Positions 1-10,416 of a DNA stretch of 64,000 nucleotides are shown here, piece by piece; within the stretch, counting starts at the first letter, position 1; every line of letters begins with the position of its first letter. The notes beneath the pieces were generated by a model. The model was given only the letters and a program-made list of their open reading frames with translations. It had not been told where the DNA came from and did not search any database. Made by a program: the position numbers and the translations under genes. The DNA is from Rattus norvegicus (lineage: Eukaryota; Chordata; Mammalia; Rodentia; Muridae), in the NCBI RefSeq assembly GCF_036323735.1, contig NC_086036.1, positions 23,177,564 to 23,241,563 of the forward strand. The letters run 5' to 3'.

Positions 1-735
1 TTAAAGATTTCTAAGATCACTTCGAATCATACATAACAGTCTCTTACTAGCTTTTCATTTACAATACAAACGTGCACATTTGATTTACTTGTGCATACCC
101 ATGGACACATAGAATTTACTTTCATTTGAGGCTATGAGAAGTAATGCTGCTGTAAATACCTGACCAATCCTCTTTATCCACACATACATTAGTTTCCATT
201 GAGCAAACACAGGTAGGAGCGGAGTTTCTAGATCATAGGTTCAATTTATGCTTCTTCATCTACATACACAACAGCCAATCATTTATCAGTGTGGCAGCAT
301 AAGCTAATACCCTAACCTGCCTGAGAGTTTTTGAAATTTTGTCTATTATAGTTAGGACTTGTGGGTTTTATATCAATTCAAACTTAATTGAATATTGAGC
401 TATAAAGACAAGTAAATTGTATGTAAGGCAGGGGACTGAATAGAATAGAGTAGGAAGTTAAAGAGAAGAGTTCAGTGGTGAGAGCCCTCGCTCGTCCTCT
501 TAAGAAGTCTGGAAGAAGAACCGCTGTCAAGTGTCTATTAGTGACAACTGAATTCCAACACATGTCTATCCATCTTCAGAGCCAAGCTGTTTCAAACATG
601 CTGGGCTGTCTCAAAATTACACTCAAGAAAATGCAAATAAGCCCAGTGAGGCAGACAACATGTGTGCTTGTCACAGAAGAAAATTCTATGCAATAAAAAA
701 AAAGGCTTTTAATTTGCTGTCTGTGGTGAAAAAAT
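1..735. other. Unassigned AT-rich non-coding sequence
   Basis: No gene, RNA or repeat family is recognised here. The short open frames have no family resemblance and no codon pattern that would support a protein. Confidence 0.4.
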
Positions 736-740
736 GAGAC

Positions 741-1725
741 AGCTTTATTATTTTTAATCTTTTTTAATTTCATTTTTGTTGATAGTTTTGTACATGTATA
801 TAATGAATATTAGTCATTTCACCCCATCACCTATCCTCTTGTATCCCCCCATTTGTCCCACCCAACCATTCTTCCCAACAAGTCCCTCTTCTACTATTTT
901 CAACTGTGTATGTATGTGTCAGTGAGTGTGTGCATGTGTGTATCTATGTGGTATGTGTCTATGTGTGTATGAGAATGTATGTGTGTGAATTATGTGCCTG
1001 TGCACATGTATGCATCTGCATGTATATGAGTATATGAGTGATTGTGTGTATATATCTGTGTGTCTGTATCTCTCTGTGTGTTTCTATATGTGTGTGTCTA
1101 TATGTATGTGAGAGAGTGTATGTGTGTGTCTGTGTGTGTATCTGTCTGTCTGTGTATATCTTTGTTTATGTATTTCTATGTGGATATGTGTGTTTCTGTG
1201 GGGGGGCATTTGTCTGTCTCATTGGGTTTAGTTGTGTGTGAAAATATATGTGCGTGTATGTGTGAATGTGTGAATGTATATGTGTCTGTGTATGTATATT
1301 TCTATGTGAGTATCTGTGTGTTTATTCATGTTTCTGTGTTGGGGGGTTGGGGGGTGTTCCAATAGGTTTAATTGGACTGCTTTCACAAGTATGGGTAGAA
1401 GATTAATGACTGGAACATGAGCAACTTACCAGGGAGCACGCTACTGAAGAAAGTGACCCTCTTTTCCCAGTAACATCAACTGCTAGTTGCCCTTGCAAAA
1501 AGTTTAGGGTACTATAACTCCTTGCATGATGACATTTTAGGGGTCCAAATCTTGTGCAGATATTCACAATTACAATATATTTATATGTATAATGCCCATG
1601 TCATGTCCAAAAGAAGATTTTGTTTTGCAAGACACCCGTGTATCCCCCAGCTTTTTCATTCCTTGTGTCCCCTTCCCACAAGTTTCCTGAGCCTTGGGGG
1701 TAGGATATGATACTGATGACCCCAC
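741..1725 (-). mobile_element. Old antisense LINE-1 3' region
   Basis: The flanks of the TG tract match the reverse complement of old murid L1 3' sequence, recognised by eye. The left part (741-900) has the T-rich start and the pyrimidine-rich 'ccc' blocks. The right part (1365-1725) keeps the characteristic 'gagcaacttaccag' and 'cctgagccttggggg' segments in the expected order. The two halves are separated by a TG-rich expansion. The element is heavily decayed with no coding potential, and its exact subfamily (Lx or older) is uncertain. Confidence 0.6.
905..1346. repeat. Degenerate (TG)n-rich tract
   Basis: About 440 bp of imperfect TG/TATG/TCTG repeats lie inside the antisense L1. Old murid L1 3' regions often carry a TG stretch here, so this is probably an in-place expansion followed by decay. 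The Cys/Val-rich open frames across it are products of the repeat. Confidence 0.85.
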
Positions 1726-2324
1726 TAGAGATACACACACACTGGCTAGGAATTTTCAGGGTAGGTGTTACACTTGAAGTGCTTGTAGTGTCTGAAAGAA
1801 AGAGGTTATTTGAGTAGGTGGGTGGAAAAGGAGGCCTTAAGGAAAGATAGATAGTAGCACACAGGTGGTATGAAGGCAGAAAAAAGAAAAATAGAGGCAG
1901 ACTATGTTGAGGGGGTTGGGAATATGAGGCATATGAAGGGAGGGACAAGAGAGAAACAATATTAAGGATTATGAAAAAATCATGTGGAAACTGTTCTTTA
2001 TATTAAAATATACAATTAAAACAGAAAAGTATAGGCTGCAGTACCCTCTATGGGGAATAATTTTCCTCCACAAAGTCATAGCTCATTAAACAAATTTCCC
2101 AGTGGAAGGTGGTCAGGAAGGTTATAAAGTCCCCCAGAACAAGGCTGTTGACATTGTTCTTGATTAGTTGTCCCAAGCAGATAGCAAAATCCTATTGCTG
2201 AAAACACTTTGGTCACAGGTCTCAGAGAAATAAGCAAAAGCCGAGCTGTGGGACAGATTTTTAAGGTCAGAGAAAGAAAAGAGGTTTTGAGGGATATGAA
2301 GGAGCAGATGAAAAAGTTGACCCT
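1726..2324. other. Unassigned sequence with purine-rich patch
   Basis: No gene is seen. Positions about 1795-1960 are purine-rich on the plus strand. The stretch lies between an antisense and a sense L1 3' end and may hold further decayed L1 sequence, but I cannot place it. Confidence 0.35.
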
Positions 2325-2665
2325 GGATTGCTAAAGCTCTCATTAGCATGGACTGGGCCCCTACACATTTGTAGCAGATGTGCAGCTCGCTCTTCGTTTG
2401 TCCGGCAACAACTGGAGCAAAGGCTCTCTCTAAAGCTGTTTCCTATCTGTGAAATATGTTCCCCTGACTGGGCTGCCTTGTCTGGCCTCAGTGGGAAAGG
2501 ATGTGCCTAGCCTGGAAGACTTGAGGTGCTAGGGTAGGGGGATACGAGAGGTGGGGAACTCCCATTATCAGAGGAGATTGGGAGGGGAAGAGTGACTGTG
2601 TGAGGGGTGACCCGGAGAGGGGGCAGCAATCCAGATGTAAACTGAATAAATTAATTAGTTAATGT
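2325..2665 (+). mobile_element. Lx-type LINE-1 3' UTR end
   Basis: The stretch reads like a murid Lx 3' UTR. It has the 'gctgccttgtctggcctc' block, a 'tgctagggtaggggga' block, a G-rich tract, and an end of the form 'gatgtaaactgaataaat' followed by A/T-rich sequence. It is a 5'-truncated 3' end with no coding content. No target-site duplication is obvious, as expected for an old copy. Confidence 0.65.
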
Positions 2666-4261
2666 AAAAAAGAAGGCAGAGGGCAGAAAGGAGTAGCTAA
2701 ACCAAAGGGAAAAAAGAAAGGAAACTGCAGCCCAGGGAGGAATGTTGGCCGCATTTTTTACAGTTTGTTGGTTTGGTTTTGGGTGCTTTTAAGAACAGAA
2801 ATTATTTTGCCTACAAAATGAACCTTGCCCTTTTAAGTTTAGAGTGTTTTCTGATCTGGGTGAAACGATGGGTCTCTATGATCTTTGTCAGCTTGTCTTC
2901 GATCCCCACTTCTTGATTGCTCATGAAATTTATCAAAACTAAAATTAACTCAGGGATATGGATGTTTGGGTTTTTTTTTTTTTTGTTTTGTTTTGTTTTG
3001 TTGTTTTTCTATAATGGGAAATTCAGAAAAAATTGTGGCTCAGACAGAATTTGGTATCACAAGCACAGTCTACCTCAGCTATTCTCAGTGTGGAACAAGA
3101 AACAATCACTTGTTAAAATACTAATAATCCCCCTTGAAATCAAAACAGTCAAAATTGAGAATAGTCCACAGGCTTAGTCACAAAAGTGTGCCAGAGTCTT
3201 CTCCCCAGCAGCCTCAGGGAAGACCCAATAGGAACTAGTTTGGGAAATAAAATGTGGGTGATTTTCAGTTTTGTATGCATTTGTATGTTAGATACTTCAC
3301 CCTCTGGTTTCCAAGAAATATGCCCAATGACTGACCCTAGACAATCACGGGGTCACTTGTCGCAACACAGCTTCTATGCATTTTTATCTCACAGACTTAG
3401 TCCACACAATTACCTTGGCCTTTCTATGCCACTGAGCATCCTGAACATAGAGGGCCCGCCATACTTGCAGGTTCACTGTTACATAGAGCCTTTCATGCTA
3501 GCCTGTCCTCGCTGTACACGCCCTGACCTGTGCTCACACACCACTGTTGCTTCCTGTTGTAGTGTCTTCCTTCCCTCTGGCTCTGTCTACTTACATTCTG
3601 GAGTATCATTTAGTTTTATTTCAATACTTATACCTGGTATCTTCTGCTTTAAATTACTTCAAGGACAGAAGAAGGGAATTAAACTTATAAATATTTTTTG
3701 AGGATTTATTGCCGTGAGTATCATAAAAGAAGGAAGAGCCTATAAAATTTATTTCCTACCCCCTAAGGATTTACAATCAAGACGGAACTACGCAGTCTAA
3801 AGAGATAGCAAGTTAAATAAAAAACTCAAACTTTAAATAACACTTTAAGATTATACATCAGATGCCAGAAAAACCTGGGCAACCATAAATACTGTTGAAA
3901 ACAATAATCAATCATAAAGACCGTTAAGTGTTTAAGAGAGAGTATTAGACTAGAATCTGTGCAGATGGATGGGAGTGAATGGACTGAGAGTCGAGGAAAC
4001 ACCCCCAAGGGCCCACCTCAGAAGCATGGTTGTACCTGATGGCAGGTTTCAAGCACTGGCTGCTTCAGCCTCAGTTCTGTGTCTTCCCACTCTGCCCTGC
4101 CAAAGCTCCCTGTGTTTACTCTTCCTCTCACTCCTCAGCTGACCCCTCCTAAATCTGGGAAAGTGCCTCAGTTTTCAGCTCCCATCTGTCTGCTCTGTCC
4201 GTCATGCTTACCAGAACCTTCTGACGGGGCAGATCTCCATCTGACTAGCTCTGAGCACGCC
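2666..4261. other. Unassigned non-coding sequence
   Basis: This holds a T-rich stretch near 2969-3008 and otherwise complex sequence with no recognised repeat. A 171-codon open frame at 3186-3701 (+) is the longest frame in the window outside recognised repeats. Its product has no motif I recognise, and I do not call it a gene. Confidence 0.4.
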
Positions 4262-4330
4262 TTCTTTTTATTTTATTTATTTTTATTCACTTTACATTAC
4301 ACCACCACTGCCCTCTTTTCCCAGTAACTT
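4262..4330 (-). mobile_element. Short antisense Lx 3' end fragment
   Basis: The sequence 'tttattcactttacat' is the reverse complement of an Lx 3' terminus (compare the sense end near 2640). A C/T-rich stretch follows, as expected for an antisense G-rich 3' UTR. It abuts a sense L1 that begins near 4355. Confidence 0.5.
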
Positions 4331-4354
4331 ATCAGGCAGATATGTCCAAAGGCT

Positions 4355-5577
4355 CAGGATCTAAGATCAAGAGTTGATAAATGGGACCTCATGAAACTGC
4401 AAAGCTTCTGCAAGTCAAAGGACACCATCAATAGAACAAAATGACAGTCTACAGATTAGGAAAATATCTTCACCAACTCTACATCTAACAGAGGGCTAAT
4501 ATACAAAATATATAAATAACTCAAAAAATTAGACTTCAACAACCTAAAGAACCCAATTAAAGAATGGGGTACAAAGCTAAACAGAGAATTCTCAACAAAG
4601 GAATATTGAACAGACAAGGAGCAGTTAAAGAAATATTCAAAGTTCTTAGTCATCAGGGAAATGCAAATCAAAATGACCCTGGTGTTCTACCTTTCACTAG
4701 CCAGAATGACTAAGATCAAAAACTCCAGGGACAGCACATGCTGGAGAGGATGTGGAGAAAGAAGATCCTTTCTCCTTTGCTGGTGGGACTGCAAACTTGT
4801 GCAACTACTCTGGAAATCAATTTGGCAGTTTCTCAGAAAATTGGGAATATTTCTACCTCAAGACACAGCTATAGTACTCCTGGGCATGTACCCAAAAATT
4901 CTCCACCATACCACAAAGAACTTGTTCAGCTATGTTCATAGCAGTTTTATTCATAATAGCCAGAAAGTGGAGACAACCTAGTTGTCTCTCAACTAAAGAA
5001 TGGATGGAAAAATATGGTTTGTTTACAAACTGAATACTATCCCCACTATTAAAAACAAGGACATCATGAATTTTGCAGGCAAATGAATAGAACTAGAAAA
5101 TATAATCCTGAGTGAGGTAAGTCAGACCCAAAAAGACATGCGTGGTATGTTCTCACTTATAAGTAGATGTTTGCCATAAATTACAAGATAACCATGCTAT
5201 AATCAACAGACCCAAAGAAATCAAATAATAAGAAGGGCTCAAGGAAGGAAGCTTGAATCTTTCTCAGAAGGGAAAATAAAATAGATATCAGAGATGGAGG
5301 GAGGAAGGGAAGTGGATGAGAGAGGGGATAGGGAGGAGAGCCAGGTAAGGGAGGATCAGATATAGGGAGAGTAAGGTAGAGAGAGAGTGGAAATTGGCAG
5401 TGGTGGGGAGTGGCAATCCCTAGGATACACTAGAGTCCTGGGATAGGAGGAGGCCCCAGGGGGTCTACAAGAGCTACTCTGTGAATCCTGAGGTGGCCAC
5501 TTTCTGTAGCCAGGCAGGACTCAGTGGAGGATGCCTTTTTTGATGAATGTCAGGAAGGCAGGTTTCACTTAGTCATC
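4355..5577 (+). pseudogene. Decayed Lx-type LINE-1: ORF2 C-terminus and 3' UTR
   Basis: Sequence from about 4360 to 5160 corresponds to the ORF2 C-terminal region. The best open stretch, 4661-4981, retains the Cys-rich signature CWRGCGER and CWWDC, but the His of the usual C-x3-C-x7-H-x4-C pattern is replaced by Leu. Stops and frameshifts interrupt the frame. Positions 5160-5550 are a purine-rich 3' UTR ending in Lx-like blocks such as 'ggatacactagagtcctggg' and 'gtagccaggcaggactc'. The young rat L1 at 5594 is inserted at its downstream edge. The element is certainly inactive. Confidence 0.75.
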
Positions 5578-5593
5578 AAGAGTCCTGCATGCT
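5578..5593. repeat. Target-site duplication, left copy
   Basis: The 16-mer aagagtcctgcatgct recurs exactly at 6289-6304 and brackets the L1 between them. An exact match fits a recent insertion. Confidence 0.9.
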
Positions 5594-6288
5594 GAATGCT
5601 TCACTCCTTCTTTAAAAGGGGAACAAGAATACCCTTGGCAGGGAAGAGGGAGGCAAAGATTAAAACAGAGAATGAAGGAACACCCATTCAGAGCCTGCCC
5701 CACATGTGGCCCATACATATACGGCCACCCAATTAGACAAGATGGATGAAACAAAGAAGTGCAGGCTGACAGGAACCGGATGTAGATCTCTCCTGAGAGA
5801 CACAGCCAGAATACAGCAAATACATAAGCGAATGCCAGCAGCAAATCACTGAACTGAGAATGGGACCCCATTGAAGGAATCAGAGAAAGAACTGGAAGAG
5901 CTTGAAGGGGCTCGAGACCCCATATGTACAACAATGCCAAGCAACCAGAGCTTCCAGGGACTAAGCCACTACCTAAAGACTATACATGGACTGACCCTGG
6001 ACTCTGACCTCATAGGTAGCAATGAATATCCTAGTAAGAGCACCAGTGGAAGGGGAAGCCCTGGGTCCTGCTAAGACTGAACCCCCAGTGAACTAGACTT
6101 TTGGGGGGAGGGCGGCAATGGGGGGAGGATGGAGAGGGGAACAGCCATATAGAAGGTAGAAGGGGAGGGGTAGGTGTTAGGGGGATGTTGGCCTGAAAAC
6201 CAGGAAAGGGAATAACATTCGAAATGTAAATAAGAAATACTCAAGTTAATAAAGAAAAAATTTAAAAATAAAAAAAAATTTAAAAAAA
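5594..6288 (+). mobile_element. Young 5'-truncated rat LINE-1 (3' UTR only)
   Basis: This is an L1_Rn-type 3' UTR. It starts in the 'gaatgcttcactccttctttaaaa' block, contains the segment 'cagagcttccaggga', then a G-rich tract at 6102-6190, 'ggaataacattcgaaatg' near the end, and an A-rich tail. The insertion is about 0.7 kb and is bounded by an exact 16-bp duplication. A 67-codon open frame at 5871-6074 gives the same predicted peptide as 63361-63564 in another L1 in this window. That shows subfamily identity rather than a real protein. Confidence 0.93.
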
Positions 6289-6304
6289 AAGAGTCCTGCA
6301 TGCT
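6289..6304. repeat. Target-site duplication, right copy
   Basis: This is an exact copy of 5578-5593 and directly follows the A-rich tail of the L1 at 5594-6288. Confidence 0.9.
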
Positions 6305-6766
6305 TTGGGTATTAGGCCCTGGACAATGCACAGAGGTGAGATGGTTCAGGGAAGGAAGCTAAAATTCGGAGGGAAGCATGGGAATCAAACAGGCTGGCAT
6401 TGTATGGGGAACAGGAAGCGAGTACAGGCTAGAGGTAAAAGGAATGGTTAAAATATGTTGGGTAGATCCAAATTCTCTAAAGTCATAATTTCAAATCAGG
6501 ATGTGCATAATGTTTCTAAAGAATCTGATTTTCCCCCTAGAGAAAAACAAACAAAAAGAACTTCATGTGCCTGTAATTTATTAGTTTTCCTGCAAGAACA
6601 AAGAGCATTTTATTATTTAAAATGTATAAAAACAACAAACAGACTGAAAAGATCAATCTCATTCCACGTTCAGGCACAGGTATGATCTATTAAACCCAGG
6701 GCCTCTCTAAGCTCTTTCTGCTGGTATACAAGTGGTTATCTTCAAATTCTTGCTCTATCAGTAGAG

Positions 6767-6768
<2 letters not shown>

Positions 6769-6827
<59 letters not shown>
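6769..6827. repeat. (GT)n microsatellite
   Basis: A perfect GT dinucleotide tract of 59 bp. It is long and uninterrupted, so probably polymorphic between strains. Confidence 0.97.
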
Positions 6828-6829
<2 letters not shown>

Positions 6830-7080
6830 ACAAGTAAATTACCACAAAGGATTATTTCCTAGAGTAACTAGCAAGTCACTATCACTATTGTCCCTGAAAT
6901 TACCACTTAGAGAACAAAGCTGAGAAGTACCAATGTGCAGAGAGCAGTGGAACAGAGAAGTTCAATACAGAGTGGCAGAGTCGCAATATCCAACCAAACT
7001 GCACTGTTCTAGAGCTCATCTCAAAGAGATCACTACCTGACCCATGCCATGGAAATAAACTACCTAAGCTAAAGTGTGAT

Positions 7081-7200
7081 GCGAGAGGGGAAAAAACGAA
7101 GGGGGGGTGAGGAGAGGAGGGCAGGGAAGGGATAGATGAGGGAGGAAGCAAAAGAAGGGAGAAATGAAGAAGAGGAGGGAAGGAGGGAAGGAAGAAAGGC
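7081..7200. repeat. Purine-rich (GGA/GAAA)n tract
   Basis: About 120 bp composed almost only of G and A on the plus strand, with occasional C and T interruptions. It is low-complexity. The antisense Ser/Pro/Phe-rich open frame here is a shadow of it. Confidence 0.8.
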
Positions 7201-7857
7201 TAGGACGAAGGAAAGACAAGTTAATGAAGAGTTGACATTGCCATGATATTATGCAGCTTACAATTAGTATTTTTCTAGGCCATCTCACCCAGCGACTCTC
7301 TTGAGATAACTTTAACTAAGCTATTTTGAAGAAAATGGAGACTTAAAGGGTTTAAGTGGCCTATGTGAAGTCAAATGCTGTGAAGAATAGTTAAAATGCA
7401 TTTACCCATTTGTCTTCAGATCAGAATTCAACACTTAACTATGTCTCTGATTTTTCTCCTAATAATCTATAGGTAACAGTCCTTTCGATGGCTGTTGTTG
7501 CTCCATTTTGCCAAGGATAAAGCATAAATGTGAGCTTCCCAGGCTATCCAAATCCCTAACACTCATTTCTATATTGGAATCTTGTCCTGAAAATTAACGG
7601 GGAGCGAGAACATGGATTGGCATAGGGTGTGGACCATGGCTGGGGCCTTAGCTCAGACATTCCCATCATCTTCAATTTATCTCCTGATCAAATAGGATTA
7701 GTGCTCTGACTTCAATATAAGACTTCCTACAACCCATGAGGTTTCATGTTTACTGCACATGTGCAGGTAAGATGTATACAATACTTAAAAGGGCTAACTC
7801 TGTCGGTGCTACTCAGAGACGGAATTGAGAGTTGTTTCTTTGTGAGTTTGCAGAGTT

Positions 7858-7924
7858 TTACACACACTCATACATACACAATACATACATACACATTCAA
7901 ACATACGTACACACACATACTTTT
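7858..7924. repeat. (CACATA)n-like imperfect repeat
   Basis: An imperfect alternating repeat with units such as cacatac, catacat and cacacac. Confidence 0.8.
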
Positions 7925-8117
7925 ATTGCTCAGTTTAGAGTAGATTAAGTTGAACCAAGGAAACTGGAAAACTAAGGATTCTTATCAATTTATAGGTGAC
8001 ACTCCAAGCATGAACTTCTATCCCCCTAGAATCCCTAGCAGTGTAGGTTACTGAAGTGCTGAAGAGCTTGTGGAGATGGAACCAAGTCTGTATTCCTCTG
8101 CTGAACCTGTGATATTA

Positions 8118-8122
8118 GTTTG
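8118..8122. repeat. MaLR target-site duplication, left copy
   Basis: The sequence gtttg lies directly before the 5' LTR. The 3' LTR is followed by gcttg, a 4-of-5 match. Five-base duplications are typical of ERVL/MaLR insertions. Confidence 0.6.
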
Positions 8123-8448
8123 TGTGATAGTTTATATATGCTTGGCCCAGGGAGTGGCACTATTAGTAGGTGTGGCCTTGTTGGAGTAGGTGTGTCACTG
8201 TGGGTGTGGGCTTAAGATCATCACCCTAGATGCCTAGAATTCAGTCTTCCACTAGCAGCCTTCAGGTGAAGATGTAGAACTCTCAGCTCCTCTTGCACCA
8301 TGCCTGCCTGGATGCTGTCATACTTCCTGCCTTGATGATAATGGACTGAACCTCTGAACCTGTAAGACAGCCACAATTAGATGTTGCCCTAATAAGAATT
8401 ACTTTGGTCATACTGTCTGCTCATAGCAGTAAAACCCTAACTAAAACA
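8123..8448 (+). repeat. MaLR 5' LTR
   Basis: Runs from tgtgatag to ctaaaaca. Recognisable blocks include 'tatatgcttggcccaggga', 'gatgataatggactgaacc', and the poly(A)-signal region near 'caattagatgttgccc', which is mutated from the usual 'attaaatgtt'. It differs from the 3' LTR at many sites, so the insertion is old. Confidence 0.85.
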
Positions 8449-9000
8449 AAAGTTGGTGCCAGGGATATTGCTGTGATAGGCCTGACCATGCTTTTGTTTG
8501 GAAGAATGTGGATTTGGGGACTTTTGATCTAGAAAGCCACGGAATTTAAGTGGGGTTCAATGGGCCAACCTAGAAGGACTATGGAATACAGTGGTGCTGA
8601 TGTCATTTGAACTGTGTAGACCTGCTGGCCTAAGTGGTCTCAGTGGAGAAGAATTTTAATATGTGGTCAAGAGACTGTTTTTATGATTTTTTGAAGAATG
8701 TAGCTGCTTTTTGCCATAGTCTTAAGAGACTAAGGCTAAGATAAAGAGATTTATATTAATTGCAATGACAAAGGAAGTCAGTCTCACAAAAAGCCCAACA
8801 GAAACTTTGTTCTCTGGTTAAGTCTGATGAAGAACATTTTGAACAAATGTAGCAAACTGAGAGAGGAAAAATATAAAATATATAGTTTGAGTATTAAAGG
8901 GACACCAAGAAGTGAAATGGGTTAATCCCATGTTCAAGGATATTAAATTAAATTGAGGGAGTAGTGACCTTGGGGCAAGATCCCACCCAGCTAAGTTTAG

Positions 9001-9238
9001 GTCCTGGCATGGTAGTACAAGCCTTTAATCCCAGAAGATAAAGCCAAACAGATCTCAGAGTTCAAGGCCAGCCTGGGACAGAACAAGTTCTAGGTGAAGA
9101 AAACCTTCAATCCGGGTTTGGCGGGCAACAATCCCAATGTTTAAGAGACAGACATTTAGATCTCTGAGTTCAAAGTCAGTCTACAAAGCAAGCTCCAGGA
9201 CAGCCAAGCTTAAGCAGTGAAGGAGAAAGAAAATAAAG
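9001..9238 (+). repeat. Two tandem B1-like monomers inside the MaLR internal region
   Basis: Positions 9001-9110 ('gcctttaatcccaga', 'ttcaaggccagcctggg') and 9112-9238 ('ccgggtttggcgggca', 'caggacagccaagctta') are each recognisable as B1-type sequence in the same orientation. They may be later insertions or part of the internal sequence of this MaLR subfamily, which I cannot decide from one copy. Confidence 0.65.
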
Positions 9239-10089
9239 TCAGTAATAGAATAAAGGGGCAGGCCATGTCCCAGCCCCAGCAAGCAGCAGAGCACTGCAGT
9301 TTTAGCCCTGTGGCTCTAGCTTTAGAGTGAAAAATAGAAGGGACTACTGGGACAATTGATGCTGGTTAGCTGGAGCTAAGAAATTAGTGGTGATTAAGAA
9401 GAGACCAATATCACTGAGGTAAAATTTTCTGGAAAGTGTTTTCTGAGCGCACAAAGAAGCTGTGTTCCAGAGATAGCCAAAGCTGTACCTCGTGCTGCAG
9501 CTGGACTTGGTAATGTTGTAAGATGCCACCCAGACGGTACTGGTTATGAAGGAGTCACGAATTGCAGCTGAGGCTTTGTATTGTGAGAGGCCATGGGAGG
9601 CCATTGGTGAAGGTACAACTTCAGTGGCAGTTGATGGCCCAGGACTAAGAAGTCACGCAAAGGAGTTGAGGCTTAGCACCATGAAGAGAGCCTATGAGAG
9701 GCTTTAGGTGAAGCCTAGGTGCATCGAAGACTCCAGCCAGTACCATGGAATGATCACCAAGAACAGCAGCAGCAGTGGAGTTGATCAACCTGAGCTACAG
9801 AGAGTAGAGCTGCACAAGTGACAACAGAGCTTTGGAGGAACCCAAAAGATCGGGTGTGGATGCCAGACATGATCTTATTGGAGTTTGCACAGCTGGTTTC
9901 CCGCCTTGCTTTGAGGATTACAATTAAGTGAATGGATGAATCTCAAAAGAGACTTTGAATTTTAGGCTTTCAACATTGTTGAGACTGCTATAGACTATTT
10001 GGAAGTTGGACTAAATGTATTTTGCATTAGGTATGGCCCCCAAAGACTCATATGTTTGAACAAGCCTCAAAGGGCCAGGGAGTGGAATC

Positions 10090-10411
10090 TGATGGTTCGT
10101 ATATGCTTGGCTCAAGGAGTGGCACTATTAGTAGGTATGCCCTCATTGGAGTAGGTGTGTCACTGTGGGTGGGGCCTAAGACCCTCACCCTAGATGCCTA
10201 GAATTCAGTCTTCCACTAGCAGCCTTCAGATGAAGATGTAGAACTCTCGGCTCCTCCTGCACCAGGCCTGCCTGGATGCTGTCATGCTCCTGCCTTGATG
10301 ATAATGGATTGAACCTCTGGACCTGTAAGGCAGCCCCAATGAAATGTTGTCCTTATAAGAATTGCTTTGGTCATAGTGTCTGCTCACAGCAGTAAAACCC
10401 TAACTAAGACA
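10090..10411 (+). repeat. MaLR 3' LTR
   Basis: Starts tgatggtt and ends taactaagaca. It is collinear with the 5' LTR throughout. The sequence directly upstream, 'caaagggccagggagtgg', is a plausible polypurine primer tract. Confidence 0.85.
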
Positions 10412-10416
10412 GCTTG
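10412..10416. repeat. MaLR target-site duplication, right copy
   Basis: The sequence gcttg directly follows the 3' LTR and pairs with gtttg at 8118-8122 with one mismatch. Confidence 0.6.

Larger units (their letters stand above)
6305..8117. other. Unassigned sequence with microsatellites
   Basis: No gene or dispersed repeat is recognised apart from the simple repeats listed separately at 6769, 7081 and 7858. Confidence 0.4.
8123..10411 (+). mobile_element. ERVL-MaLR-type provirus with both LTRs
   Basis: Two same-orientation LTRs (8123-8448 and 10090-10411) flank about 1.64 kb of internal sequence. The internal region starts with a 'gttggtgccaggga' MaLR-like junction and ends in a purine-rich tract just before the 3' LTR. 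Both LTRs start TG and end CA. They share variants such as 'gatgcctagaattcag', which supports one insertion rather than two. As in MaLRs generally, no gag, pol or env frame is present, so it would have depended on ERVL proteins. The family name is from recognition and not library-checked. Confidence 0.85.

Noticed and set aside
1038..1365. Cys/Val-rich open frames
   Set aside because: They translate a degenerate TG repeat in an antisense L1.
3186..3701. 171-codon open frame (+)
   Set aside because: Longest frame outside known repeats, but no domain, signal or family resemblance could be seen. A frame this long can occur by chance in 64 kb. No splice or promoter context was found.
5569..6331. 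Open frames in the L1 3' UTR on both strands
   Set aside because: They recur in other L1 copies because the UTR sequence recurs. They lack any known L1 function.
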